64,000 nt of DNA from Rhizobium esperanzae. Its GTDB lineage: Bacteria; Pseudomonadota; Alphaproteobacteria; Rhizobiales; Rhizobiaceae. Positions 1-8,690 of this stretch are shown here, one piece after another. The stretch lies in assembly GCF_002204185.1 (NCBI RefSeq), contig NZ_MXPU01000007.1:1-64000 (forward strand), given 5' to 3'. How positions within the stretch are numbered: the stretch's first letter is position 1; the number at the start of each line of letters is the position of its first letter. A program made the position numbers and the translations under genes. The notes beneath the pieces were generated by a model, which was given only the letters and a program-made list of their open reading frames with translations, ran no database searches and was not told where the DNA came from.

Positions 1-257
1 CGCACCAACTGCCGCTCGGAGCGGATGCCGAACAGGTAGCCGATGAACAACGCCTTGAACATCAAGGTTGGATCGAGCGGTGGTCGGCCGTTGTCGGCGC
101 AATACAATCCCGCAACGCGGTCGTGGATGAAGGAGAAGTCAATCACCGCCTCGATCTTGCGAAGCAGGTGATCCTTTGGCACCAGACTATCGAGCGTCAC
201 CATCTCGAGAGCTGTCTGTTCAGGGCTGGGTTTCTTCAACATGTCCCAGTGAATCAC
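1..257 (-). mobile_element. IS transposase, 5' part (runs off the left edge)
   Basis: The first ~85 codons of an IS transposase read leftwards out of the window. The N-terminus carries the DUF772-type signature of IS1182/IS5-like transposases: a VPKDHLLRKI segment, then DNGRPPLDP and a LFIGYLFGIRSERQL stretch. The catalytic DDE part would lie left of base 1. I place the start at GTG 257, preceded by a GGGGG run that could serve as ribosome binding site; an ATG at 242 is the alternative. The element end probably falls in the ~40 bases to the right, but I cannot define its terminal inverted repeat. Family-level call is good; copy number and intactness cannot be judged here. Confidence 0.85.
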
Positions 258-296
258 AAACCCCCAGCTCTCGCCAGGGGTTTGTCAGCAATCTGA

Positions 297-316
297 GGGG
301 CCGATTTTCCGGCCCC
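297..316 (-). terminator. Intrinsic terminator of the small secreted-protein gene
   Basis: A perfect 7-bp GC stem, GGGGCCG/CGGCCCC, with a 6-base loop lies 13 bases downstream of the stop codon at 329. It has AT-rich sequence on both sides. It also separates the IS end from the chromosomal gene. Confidence 0.55.
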
Positions 317-328
317 TTATTTATTGGA

Positions 329-694
329 TCAATGCGTTGCGCGGCAGGCCTCGGTGCGCGAGGCGCCGCTGTCGGCACCTTTGGTATGGGAGCCCCTCGG
401 GCCGACCATGCTGTGGCACGGGGGCAGGGGCTTGATGCTTGCGGTCGCGGTTTTGTCGACCGCCGGTGTCATGGCAACTGGGGCGAAGCCGTCGCTGTCA
501 TTGGTGTAATCGCTGGAATAGGCCGGAGCCTTGTGGTTGTTGCTGTAGTGCACCGGAGCAGGCGGCGCCATCTTCGAGGGCGCAAAGCCATCGCTGTCGT
601 TGGTATAGTCATCGGAATAAGTCGGCTGAGCGAAGGCAGCGCCGGCAAGGCTGACGGCGAACAGGGACGCGGCGAGGGCAAATTTGATGCGCAT
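329..694 (-). CDS. Small secreted protein with two YTNDSDGFAP repeats
   Basis: A 121-residue protein with a clean Sec signal peptide (MRIKFALAAS..., cleavage after the AFA near residue 22). The mature part contains two near-identical repeats, YSDDYTNDSDGFAP and YSSDYTNDSDGFAP, about 35 residues apart and joined by a Pro/Lys/His-rich linker. The tail is unstructured with two cysteines. The start at 694 is chosen because GAGGAG lies just upstream and the signal peptide begins there. An in-frame extension to 739 would add a non-signal sequence. I do not recognise a characterised family. The acidic repeats could bind a cation, but that is speculation. It is the only gene between the IS and the BON protein and has its own terminator. 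Confidence 0.75.
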   Translation of the reverse strand: MRIKFALAASLFAVSLAGAAFAQPTYSDDYTNDSDGFAPSKMAPPAPVHYSNNHKAPAYSSDYTNDSDGFAPVAMTPAVDKTATASIKPLPPCHSMVGPRGSHTKGADSGASRTEACRATH

Positions 695-997
695 GGTTCT
701 TCTCCTCAATCTGTTGTTGCATTCAACAACATAAACCATCCCCGGCAGATAAGATTTCGCGCGCCAATTGCGGCGATATTGTGAACGGAAGCCGATCGCT
801 TCATTGCCTTTTGTTCAAATGAAATCACGGTGTTGTCAACGAACGTGACGTTTGCGTTACGGCAGCCGCGTAGCAAAACAGACGGCAGGCTACCTGCTCC
901 TGCTGCAATCGGAAATTGTTAACTTTTGGTAATGTCAGGAACCAATAGGAGGCGGTGTGCCCGCCTCCTGGCGATGGTCATCGTGATGCGCCTCTGG
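695..997. other. Intergenic region with terminator-like hairpin for the BON gene
   Basis: No convincing gene in these ~300 bases. The only clear structure is a hairpin at 947-969 (AGGAGGCGG, loop TGTGC, CCGCCTCCT). It sits about 30 bases past the stop of the minus-strand BON gene and could end its transcript, although the following T-run on that strand is poor. Confidence 0.45.
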
Positions 998-1510
998 TCA
1001 GTCTTCGTTCGGGATATGCGCGTCGACCCCGGTCAGCTGCAGCTTGTTGCGGACATGGTGGACGCCGTCGACCGATAGCGCGCCGAGCTCGACCTTGCGG
1101 GCAATGCCGATCGTCTCGACCGAGCCTTCGAGGGTGACGACGTGACCGTCCGCATGAACCTCGATACTTTTGATATCGACCTCGGGAATGTTTTCGAGAG
1201 CGTCGTTCACCCGCGCCTCGAGCTCGTCGCTTTCATCGCGATCGATCAGACCCGCGCGCAACGAATCCTTGAGGCGATTCTCGTTGCCGTCCTGGTCTGT
1301 GCCGTCGATTCGGAAACCTGCGTTGGGATCGCTGTCGAAATTTGCCGCGGTCTCGCCATAGGGACGGTTTGCCGGGTCGCTGGTGGCGGTGCCGTCGGCA
1401 TAAGGCCAGCCGTCATCGAGATTGCGTTCTTCGAGGTCGCGATATTCTTCTTCACGGGAAAGCTCGGGGGCCTCGCGTGAAATCGGGGTCTTGTCACCGA
1501 TCCTTGCCAT
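998..1510 (-). CDS. BON-domain protein
   Basis: A 170-residue protein. The first ~95 residues are charged and low-complexity (many Glu/Asp/Arg). The C-terminal part has the BON pattern: DSLRAGLIDRDESDELEARVNDAL..., then a central IEVHADGHVVTLEGSVET strand-Gly-strand, and a closing VDGVHHVRNKLQL. BON domains bind membranes or polymers and are typical of osmotically induced proteins. There is no signal peptide, so a cytoplasmic role is likely. The start at 1510 has an AGGAG six to ten bases upstream. It overlaps the end of the deformylase-like gene by 17 bases, so the two are probably co-transcribed. Confidence 0.85.
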   Translation of the reverse strand: MARIGDKTPISREAPELSREEEYRDLEERNLDDGWPYADGTATSDPANRPYGETAANFDSDPNAGFRIDGTDQDGNENRLKDSLRAGLIDRDESDELEARVNDALENIPEVDIKSIEVHADGHVVTLEGSVETIGIARKVELGALSVDGVHHVRNKLQLTGVDAHIPNED

Positions 1511-2075
1511 TATAGTCGCTCCTAGTTTCTTTCGGGACAACGCCGACAGGGGCGAATGGTTCGGTGTGGCGGGCGATTTGTCGGCCTTGGGTTTTCTCCC
1601 ATTTTTTGACGAGGCGTTCGCGTTTCAGCCGCGAAAGCCGCTGCAGCCAGAAGATGCCGTCGAGCTGGTCCACCTCGTGCTGGACGCAGATGGCGAGGAA
1701 ACCTTCGGCGGCCTCCTCGTGCACGATGCCGCCGGCATCCTGATAGCGAAAGCGGATCGCCCGTGGACGTGTGACCTCTTCGGTCGCGTCGGGCATGGAG
1801 ACGCTGCCCTCGGCATGGTTCATCGTCTCCTGCGACCTCCAGGTAATCTCAGGATTGACGTAGAGGCGCACACCGTCGGCCCGATCGAGCTCCAGCACCG
1901 TCACACGGCGGAAGACGCCGATATGGGCGGCGGTGATGCCGACGCCGGGGGCTGCGCGCATCGTCGCCAGCAGGTCGTCGGCGAGCGCGGCCAACGACGC
2001 ATCGAAGTCCGTCACCGGTTGGCAGACGGTCTTCAGGCCCGGATGCGGATAGCGCAGGATCGGACGGATGGGCAT
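1494..2075 (-). CDS. Peptide deformylase-like protein with degenerate metal site
   Basis: A 193-residue protein with the overall fold pattern of peptide deformylase, which removes the formyl group from nascent proteins. Motif 1 is GVGITAAHIG (usual GxGxAAxQxG). Motif 2 is EGSVSMP where active enzymes have EGCLS. Motif 3 is QHEVDQLDG where active enzymes have HExxH. So the metal-binding Cys is Ser and the second metal-binding His is Gln; only the first His and the catalytic Glu remain. It is therefore likely not a normal deformylase. Such Def-like paralogues accompany a genuine def/fmt pair in many rhizobia (general knowledge). It overlaps the BON gene, which follows it. Confidence 0.85.
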   Translation of the reverse strand: MPIRPILRYPHPGLKTVCQPVTDFDASLAALADDLLATMRAAPGVGITAAHIGVFRRVTVLELDRADGVRLYVNPEITWRSQETMNHAEGSVSMPDATEEVTRPRAIRFRYQDAGGIVHEEAAEGFLAICVQHEVDQLDGIFWLQRLSRLKRERLVKKWEKTQGRQIARHTEPFAPVGVVPKETRSDYNGKDR

Positions 2076-2314
2076 GAAGCGGGTTCCCCTCTCTTTGAGC
2101 GGCGGGGAAACTATCGCCGGCCGCAGACATTGTCATCACGAAGCACGGTTGGCGCTTTACGACAAGGATGCTTTGAGCTAGCAGGGGCCAAGAATTCCGA
2201 CTGCGGCCTCGCGCGGAATTCGCTTATCCGCTTGTTGACAATTGTGTTTTCGGCCGACATTTGCGAATGCGGTGCGGCAGTCGTTGAAATTCGAACCAGG
2301 TGCGAGGGCGGCAG

Positions 2315-3727
2315 ATGACGACGACCGATGGGGACGACCGCATTCGCCGGCGCGATGACGAAGAAGCGGATATCTACGACGAGGACGGCAATGTCCGCGG
2401 CGATTTCCTGGCGCTCGTCGGTGCGGCGATCGCCGATCGCGACACGCTGTTCCTGCGCGGGAATGTCGCCCGCCTGCATGAATCCGAGATAGGCGACCTG
2501 CTCGAATCGATCCAGCCGGATCAGCGCCTGGCGCTGGTGCGGCTGCTCGGCGAAGATTTCGACATGACGGCGCTGACCGAGGTCGACGAGGCAATTCGCC
2601 GCGAGATCGTCGACCAGATGCCGAACGAGCAGATCGCGGCCGCCATCGGCGAGCTCGACTCGGACGATGCCGTTTACATTCTCGAAGACCTCGACAAGGA
2701 GGACCGGGAAGAAATCCTCGCCCAGATGCCGTTTACCGAGCGGGTGCGGTTGCGCCGGGCGCTCGATTATCCGGAAAGCTCGGCCGGACGCCGCATGCAG
2801 ACCGAGTTCGTCGCCGTGCCGCCATTCTGGACGGTGGGCCAGACGATCGACTATATGCGCGACGAGGAGGATCTGCCCTATTCCTTCTCGCAGATATTCG
2901 TCATCGATCCGACCTTCAAGCTGCTCGGCGCCGTCGATCTCGATCAGATCCTGCGCACCAAGCGGCAGACGAAGATCGAGCAGATCATGCGGGAGACCAA
3001 CCACCCGGTGCCCGCCGAGATGGACCAGGAGGAGGCGGCCCAGCTTTTCGAACAATACGATCTTCTGTCGGCTGCCGTCGTCGACGAGAACGGCCGGCTG
3101 GTCGGCGTGCTGACCATCGACGACGTCGTCGACGTCATCCACGAAGAGGCGGACGAGGACATCAAGCGCCTCGGCGGTGTCGGCGACGAAGAGCTGTCGG
3201 ACAACGTGATCTCGACGGCGCGCTCGCGTTTTCTCTGGCTTCTGATCAATCTCGGCACGGCGATGCTGTCGGCGAGCGTCATCGGCCTCTTCGACGCCTC
3301 GATCGAGAAAATGATCGCGCTTGCGGTGCTGATGCCGATTGTCGCTTCGATGGGCGGCAATGCCGGCACGCAGACAATGACGGTGACCGTGCGTGCGCTC
3401 GCCACCCGCGATCTCGACATCTACAATGCCGGTCGCATCATCCGCAGGGAGGCCGGCGTCGGCATTCTCAACGGCGCCGTTTTTGCGACGATCATGGGCG
3501 CGATCGCCGGCATCTGGTTTAACGACTATCAGCTCGGCGGGGTGATCGCGGCGGCGATGATCATCAATCTGATGGCGGCCGCGCTTGCCGGCATCCTGCT
3601 GCCGCTGCTGCTCGATAAGGTGGGAGCGGACCCGGCGATTGCCTCGTCGGTGTTCGTCACGACGGTAACCGATTGTACCGGCTTCTTCGCTTTTCTCGGC
3701 ATCGCCACCTGGTGGTTCGGCATCTGA
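2315..3727 (+). CDS. mgtE: Magnesium transporter MgtE
   Basis: A 470-residue MgtE-family Mg2+ channel/transporter. The cytoplasmic N domain (about residues 35-150) has the superhelical repeats of MgtE_N, including the LARLHE-like and FxxxLxELDSDDAV segments. Two CBS domains follow (about 155-275, with GAVDLDQIL and LVGVLTIDDVVDVIHEE). The C-terminal membrane domain has about five helices (310-468), with the conserved PIVASMGGNAGTQTMTV motif lining the pore and VTTVTDCTGFF near the end. CBS/N domains gate the channel by sensing intracellular Mg2+. The start at 2315 is preceded by GAGGGCGG; the in-frame upstream codons lack a better site. It stands alone. Confidence 0.95.
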   Translation: MTTTDGDDRIRRRDDEEADIYDEDGNVRGDFLALVGAAIADRDTLFLRGNVARLHESEIGDLLESIQPDQRLALVRLLGEDFDMTALTEVDEAIRREIVDQMPNEQIAAAIGELDSDDAVYILEDLDKEDREEILAQMPFTERVRLRRALDYPESSAGRRMQTEFVAVPPFWTVGQTIDYMRDEEDLPYSFSQIFVIDPTFKLLGAVDLDQILRTKRQTKIEQIMRETNHPVPAEMDQEEAAQLFEQYDLLSAAVVDENGRLVGVLTIDDVVDVIHEEADEDIKRLGGVGDEELSDNVISTARSRFLWLLINLGTAMLSASVIGLFDASIEKMIALAVLMPIVASMGGNAGTQTMTVTVRALATRDLDIYNAGRIIRREAGVGILNGAVFATIMGAIAGIWFNDYQLGGVIAAAMIINLMAAALAGILLPLLLDKVGADPAIASSVFVTTVTDCTGFFAFLGIATWWFGI

Positions 3728-3740
3728 CGGTTCGCCGAAA

Positions 3741-3762
3741 TTGACTATTACGTAAAAGTCAA
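3741..3762. promoter_or_regulatory. Palindromic operator upstream of the MerR gene
   Basis: A near-perfect 22-bp inverted repeat, TTGACTaTTACGTAAaAGTCAA, ends 31 bases before the MerR-family start codon. MerR-type regulators bind dyads of about this length between -35 and -10, and a TTGAC box is part of the dyad. Autoregulation is inferred. Confidence 0.55.
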
Positions 3763-3792
3763 TATTATTGCCGGTTCGATGACGGGGAACTC

Positions 3793-4185
3793 ATGCCGGT
3801 GAACAAATATTATAGCATAACGGAGCTGACGCGCGAATTCGGTGTCTCGACGCGCACGCTCCGCTTCTACGAAGACGAGGGACTGATCCATCCGGAGCGG
3901 CGAGGGCGCACGCGTCTCTTCCGGCCGGCGGACCGCCGGCTCATCGGAGAAATCCTGCGCGGCCGGCGGATCGGCTTCACCATCGCGGAAATCCGCGAGA
4001 TCATCCAAGTCTATAAGGAGCCGCCCGGCGAGCTCGGCCAATTGAAGCTTCTGATGAAGCGGGTCGACGAGAAGCGCGAGGACTTGCGCCAGAAGCGCAA
4101 GGACATAGACGACACGCTGACGGAACTCGACAATATCGAAGAGGCCTGCCTCGGCCGCCTCGCCGAAATCGGCGTCACCACCTGA
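3793..4185 (+). CDS. MerR-family transcriptional regulator
   Basis: A 130-residue regulator. Residues 1-75 are the MerR winged helix: YYSITELTREFGVSTRTLRFYEDEGLI is the recognition helix and wing, followed by RLIGEILRGRRIGFTIAEIREII. Residues 80-125 form the dimerising coiled coil (LKLLMKRVDEKREDLRQKRKDIDDTL). There is no cysteine arrangement of the metal or redox sensors. It resembles the LiuR/AtuR-like branch that controls branched-chain acyl-CoA catabolism, but no such genes lie nearby, so the effector is unknown. A palindromic operator lies directly upstream. Confidence 0.9.
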   Translation: MPVNKYYSITELTREFGVSTRTLRFYEDEGLIHPERRGRTRLFRPADRRLIGEILRGRRIGFTIAEIREIIQVYKEPPGELGQLKLLMKRVDEKREDLRQKRKDIDDTLTELDNIEEACLGRLAEIGVTT

Positions 4186-4213
4186 GACGTGCCGCAGAAC
4201 GGTTGCCGGTCCT

Positions 4214-5203
4214 TTATTGCGCCTCGGCGCTGCATTCGCCGGCGATCGTCTGGACCCGCTCATCATTCTGCAGATCGATCTTGCCGGCCTGCAGCGGTAT
4301 CAGCAGCGCCTGGGCCTGCAATCTGTCGAGCGTGCACTGGCAAAAGCTGCGGCAGAGGGCTTCGCCCTGCTGCATGACGCAAGCGGAGTTGCATTGCCTA
4401 AGGTAAGTTTCGACCGGATCCGGCTGCGGCGGTGGGACGACAAGGGAAAGTCCGTAAGCGATCGCGATCAGCACCGGCTGATGAATGAGGTAGAAGGCGA
4501 GGCTGTGGCGGCCAAGCTTCGCCGGCCACCAGGAGCCTGTGCCGATGGCCGCGAGCCGATGCGGCAGCCTGGTTCTGATGGCAATCAAGGCGATGCTCAA
4601 GCCCACGAAGAACGGCGTAGCCCAAGGAAACAGCGGCACGTAATCGTTGGAGCGTTGCGGCGTTTCGGCAACGCCGATCCAGGCGAGATATCTCGGATCG
4701 AAGAAGGATGAGCGGAGCAGGCCCGGTGTGCCGAAATTATCGAGGATCCAGGCGGCAAGGAGCGCGACTGTGACGAGGAGCGTGAAGGCGAGCGGCAATC
4801 TGACAAAAACGACGCCGATGAGCGTGAGCACCGCAATACAATGCAGGATGCCGAAATAGATCCAAGTGTCCGGCATTGCAACGCGGGTGGCGATCGAAAT
4901 GACCGCGGCCGCCGCGGCAATCATGCCGAAACGTTTCCAGAAGGACGGCCAGCGAATCGTCGGCGTGCTGGAGAGCGCCAGGCTGATGCCGACGATGAAG
5001 AGAAAGGTCGTGGCGATCGCCCGGGCATAGATCTTCAGCCAGCCGGTCTCGGCCGTACCCGGCGCCAGATAGGCCATGAACTCCATGTCCCAGGTGAAAT
5101 GATAGCTCGCCATGGCGATCAGCGCGACGCCGCGCGCCGTATCCAATAGACCGATGCGCGGCGGTCTTGCCACCGCATCTGCCTGCATTGCCGGCATTGT
5201 CAT
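4214..5203 (-). CDS. DUF1624 (heparan-alpha-glucosaminide N-acetyltransferase-like) membrane protein
   Basis: A 329-residue multi-pass inner-membrane protein. The N-terminus has the DUF1624 signature (RIGLLDTARGVALIAMASYHFTWD) followed by about eight hydrophobic helices, ending with SLAFYLIHQPVLIAI. This family is related to acyltransferases that modify sugars across the membrane. Unusually, an extra hydrophilic tail of about 65 residues follows the last helix and contains six cysteines (CNSAC, C..FCQC, GEC), which suggests a disulphide-bonded periplasmic segment. The ATG at 5203 shares one base with the TGA of the upstream DUF599 gene, so the two are translationally coupled. The substrate is unknown. 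Confidence 0.85.
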   Translation of the reverse strand: MTMPAMQADAVARPPRIGLLDTARGVALIAMASYHFTWDMEFMAYLAPGTAETGWLKIYARAIATTFLFIVGISLALSSTPTIRWPSFWKRFGMIAAAAAVISIATRVAMPDTWIYFGILHCIAVLTLIGVVFVRLPLAFTLLVTVALLAAWILDNFGTPGLLRSSFFDPRYLAWIGVAETPQRSNDYVPLFPWATPFFVGLSIALIAIRTRLPHRLAAIGTGSWWPAKLGRHSLAFYLIHQPVLIAIAYGLSLVVPPPQPDPVETYLRQCNSACVMQQGEALCRSFCQCTLDRLQAQALLIPLQAGKIDLQNDERVQTIAGECSAEAQ

Positions 5204-5967
5204 CAAAGTCCCCCGGTCAAATCACTTCCGTCGTTCGACGGCGTGCCGTGGCGAATAGCAGAAAGGTGTGGATTTGATGGCGGGCCGGCATCCATGATCG
5301 CCAGCCGCGCCTGCGAGAAGAACTGCCGCCGTGTCAGCACGAAGATGACGGTCGCCGTCGTCAGCATGAAGACGTAGGGATTGATGAACCAGCCGAGATA
5401 GCCGATCGACAGGAAGATCGCCCTGAGGCCCTCGTTGAAATTGCTGCCCGCGATGACATTCATGCGGATGACGCGTTCGGCGGCTCGCTCCGCGGCGATG
5501 ACGTCGCTCTCGGCTTCGCGCATCATCGGAATGGAGCCGAAAAGGATGGTGCAATAGTTGAACAGCCGATAGGACCAGCCGAACTTGAAGAAGGCATAAC
5601 CGAACAGCGCCGCCAGACCGCCGACCTTGAGCTCAAAGGCGGCATGGCCACCATGGAAGACGACGGGCAGGTCGGCAAAGACGGCGTCGACCTTTTCCGT
5701 CGCGCCGAGCAGGGCAAAGCAACTGCCGAGCGCAAAGATCGAGGTCGAGGCGAAAAAGGCGGTGCCGTTCTGCAGGCCGGACATGATCTGCGTGTCGATC
5801 ATCTTCAGGTCGCGCCGCAGTGAATTATAGATCCACTCCCGCCGCCGTTCGGTCATCGCATGGGTCAGGCTGGTGCGGCCGAAGAAGGTGCGACCCTTCA
5901 GCAGCCAGGAGTAGCCCATCCAGACACAGGCAAAGAAAGCCAGAGCGATATAATCCGCCGTCGTCAT
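5203..5967 (-). CDS. DUF599-domain membrane protein
   Basis: A 254-residue protein with membrane segments near residues 6-24, 68-90, 110-130, 185-210. The DUF599 core includes RREWIYNSLRRDLKMIDTQIMSGLQNGTAFFASTSIFALG and FKFGWSYRLFNYCTILFGSIP. The function of this family is not established. The start at 5967 is an ATG; a TTG immediately before it is less likely. It is the first gene of a two-gene unit with the DUF1624 protein. Confidence 0.85.
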   Translation of the reverse strand: MTTADYIALAFFACVWMGYSWLLKGRTFFGRTSLTHAMTERRREWIYNSLRRDLKMIDTQIMSGLQNGTAFFASTSIFALGSCFALLGATEKVDAVFADLPVVFHGGHAAFELKVGGLAALFGYAFFKFGWSYRLFNYCTILFGSIPMMREAESDVIAAERAAERVIRMNVIAGSNFNEGLRAIFLSIGYLGWFINPYVFMLTTATVIFVLTRRQFFSQARLAIMDAGPPSNPHLSAIRHGTPSNDGSDLTGGL

Positions 5968-6234
5968 CAATGATTCAGTCTCCGCATGATTGCGGCCACC
6001 TTACATATGCGCTGAGATGCTGCAATGACCGGTAAGCCGGGCTCACACGGAATTAGAGCGCTGCGCGTCCATAAGGGGACACTCACGGCGATATAGCTCT
6101 GAAAAGCGATTCCGATTTTCATGGCTCTGCGCTAGTGTGAAATGTCGCACCGACTCCAGGCGATGTCGGTTCGCCGCTTGGATCCGGCGCCGGCGGCGTT
6201 TAAATTTGCATTCCAGTGTTCAGAAGGCGCATCC

Positions 6235-7638
<1,404 letters not shown>

Positions 7639-7660
7639 GCGTGCGAACTGATTCGCTAGC

Positions 7661-7693
7661 GCGGTTGAGCGCTTCACACGAGCGCTTAACCGC
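7661..7693 (+). terminator. Hairpin after sdaA
   Basis: GCGGTTGAGCGCT and AGCGCTTAACCGC pair as a 13-bp stem with one non-Watson-Crick position and a 7-base loop. It lies 23 bases after the sdaA stop, with a short T-rich stretch (TTGTTTT) about ten bases further on. It could terminate sdaA or act as a stabilising 3' structure. Confidence 0.45.
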
Positions 7694-7820
7694 TCTAAGC
7701 CATTGTTTTGCAAAATTATCGGCAAACGCTTCGCGCTTTGCCTGGGAAAACCGCTTCACACTTTTCCTGGAATTGCTTTAGACGCTTGACGCCTGCCGCC
7801 AAAAGGATTTCAACGGCGGC

Positions 7821-8258
7821 ATGGCATTGCATCTCATCAAACTCTGTGTCGGCGCCGACTCGATCGAGGATCTGCGCGAATGGGTGGCGGAGCGCTCGCT
7901 GCGCGCCATTGCCGCCGGGCTCGAACCTCATTCGGTTCACACGACGCGCATGGTGCCCAAACGCATGGAGGAGCTTCTCGACGGCGGCTCGCTCTATTGG
8001 GTGATCAAGGGACAGGTGCAGGCGAGGCAGAGGCTGCTCGACATCAAAACGTTCACAGACGACGAAGGGATCTCACGCTGCCGTCTGATGCTCGGTCCCG
8101 AGGTGATCGAAACGGCGGTGCAGCCGAAGCGGCCGTTCCAGGGCTGGCGCTACTATATGCAGGATGACGTGCCGGCCGATCTGACGAGCTTGGGCTCCGG
8201 GATCGCCGAAATGCCCGCGGAGCTGCGCCGCGAGCTGACAGATCTCGGCCTGCTCTAA
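7821..8258 (+). CDS. DUF1489 family protein
   Basis: A 145-residue cytoplasmic protein with the DUF1489 pattern found in nearly all Rhizobiales: LIKLCVGADSIEDL, HTTRMVPKRMEELL, SLYWVIKGQVQARQRLLDI, and FQGWRYY near the C-terminus. The function is unknown. The HTTRMxPKR and SLYWVIKG motifs resemble a nucleic-acid or nucleotide handling protein, but this is weak. No RBS stands out, but the start matches the beginning of the conserved region. It is transcribed in the same direction as sdaA but 180 bases downstream. Confidence 0.85.
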   Translation: MALHLIKLCVGADSIEDLREWVAERSLRAIAAGLEPHSVHTTRMVPKRMEELLDGGSLYWVIKGQVQARQRLLDIKTFTDDEGISRCRLMLGPEVIETAVQPKRPFQGWRYYMQDDVPADLTSLGSGIAEMPAELRRELTDLGLL

Positions 8259-8302
8259 TTCTATCGCCCAAAATATCTGTTTCGGACGACGGCATGCGGA
8301 TT

Positions 8303-8578
8303 TCAGCGCAGCCGCAGCTGCACCGGCGCGCTGCCGTCCGGCGACGTCACATGCAGATGAATGCGGGCTTCCGGCTGCGAATAGCGCCAGGCGCGGGCGC
8401 CATGGCAAAGCAGCAGATTGATGAGATCCCGGGTCTTGGCAGACTTCGCTCTCGGCCGTTGCAGACCGATTTCGGCAAGTCGCAGAGCCGCTTCGTGCAG
8501 CGGATGCAGGGATGAACGCCCTTTGGCCCCGCCGCGGCGGTCGCCTGGCATTCCCGGAACATTCTCATTGATCGCCAT
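8303..8578 (-). CDS. Conserved hypothetical protein, 91 residues
   Basis: A small basic protein (many Arg/Lys) ending VTSPDGSAPVQLRLR. It has no membrane segment and no motif I recognise. The LHPLHEAALRLAEIGLQRPRAKSAKTRDLINLLLCHGARAWRY stretch looks helical and basic, so nucleic-acid contact is possible. The start at 8578 is preferred over 8596 because the remaining upstream residues look nonconserved. It converges with the DUF1489 gene. The reading is supported by codon use rather than homology. Confidence 0.55.
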   Translation of the reverse strand: MAINENVPGMPGDRRGGAKGRSSLHPLHEAALRLAEIGLQRPRAKSAKTRDLINLLLCHGARAWRYSQPEARIHLHVTSPDGSAPVQLRLR

Positions 8579-8690
8579 AGTTTTCCCCGTACGCATTACT
8601 GATCGAGTTCAAACCGATGGCCGGAAACGCAAACACCGATTCCGGCCGTTACGGATGCCGCCGGCATTGTCGCAGGCAGCACCGAATAAC

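Noticed and set aside
176-784. Long plus-strand frame over the repeat-bearing secreted protein gene
   Set aside because: It is antisense to the gene with a signal peptide and RBS (329-694), and its residues have no domain features.
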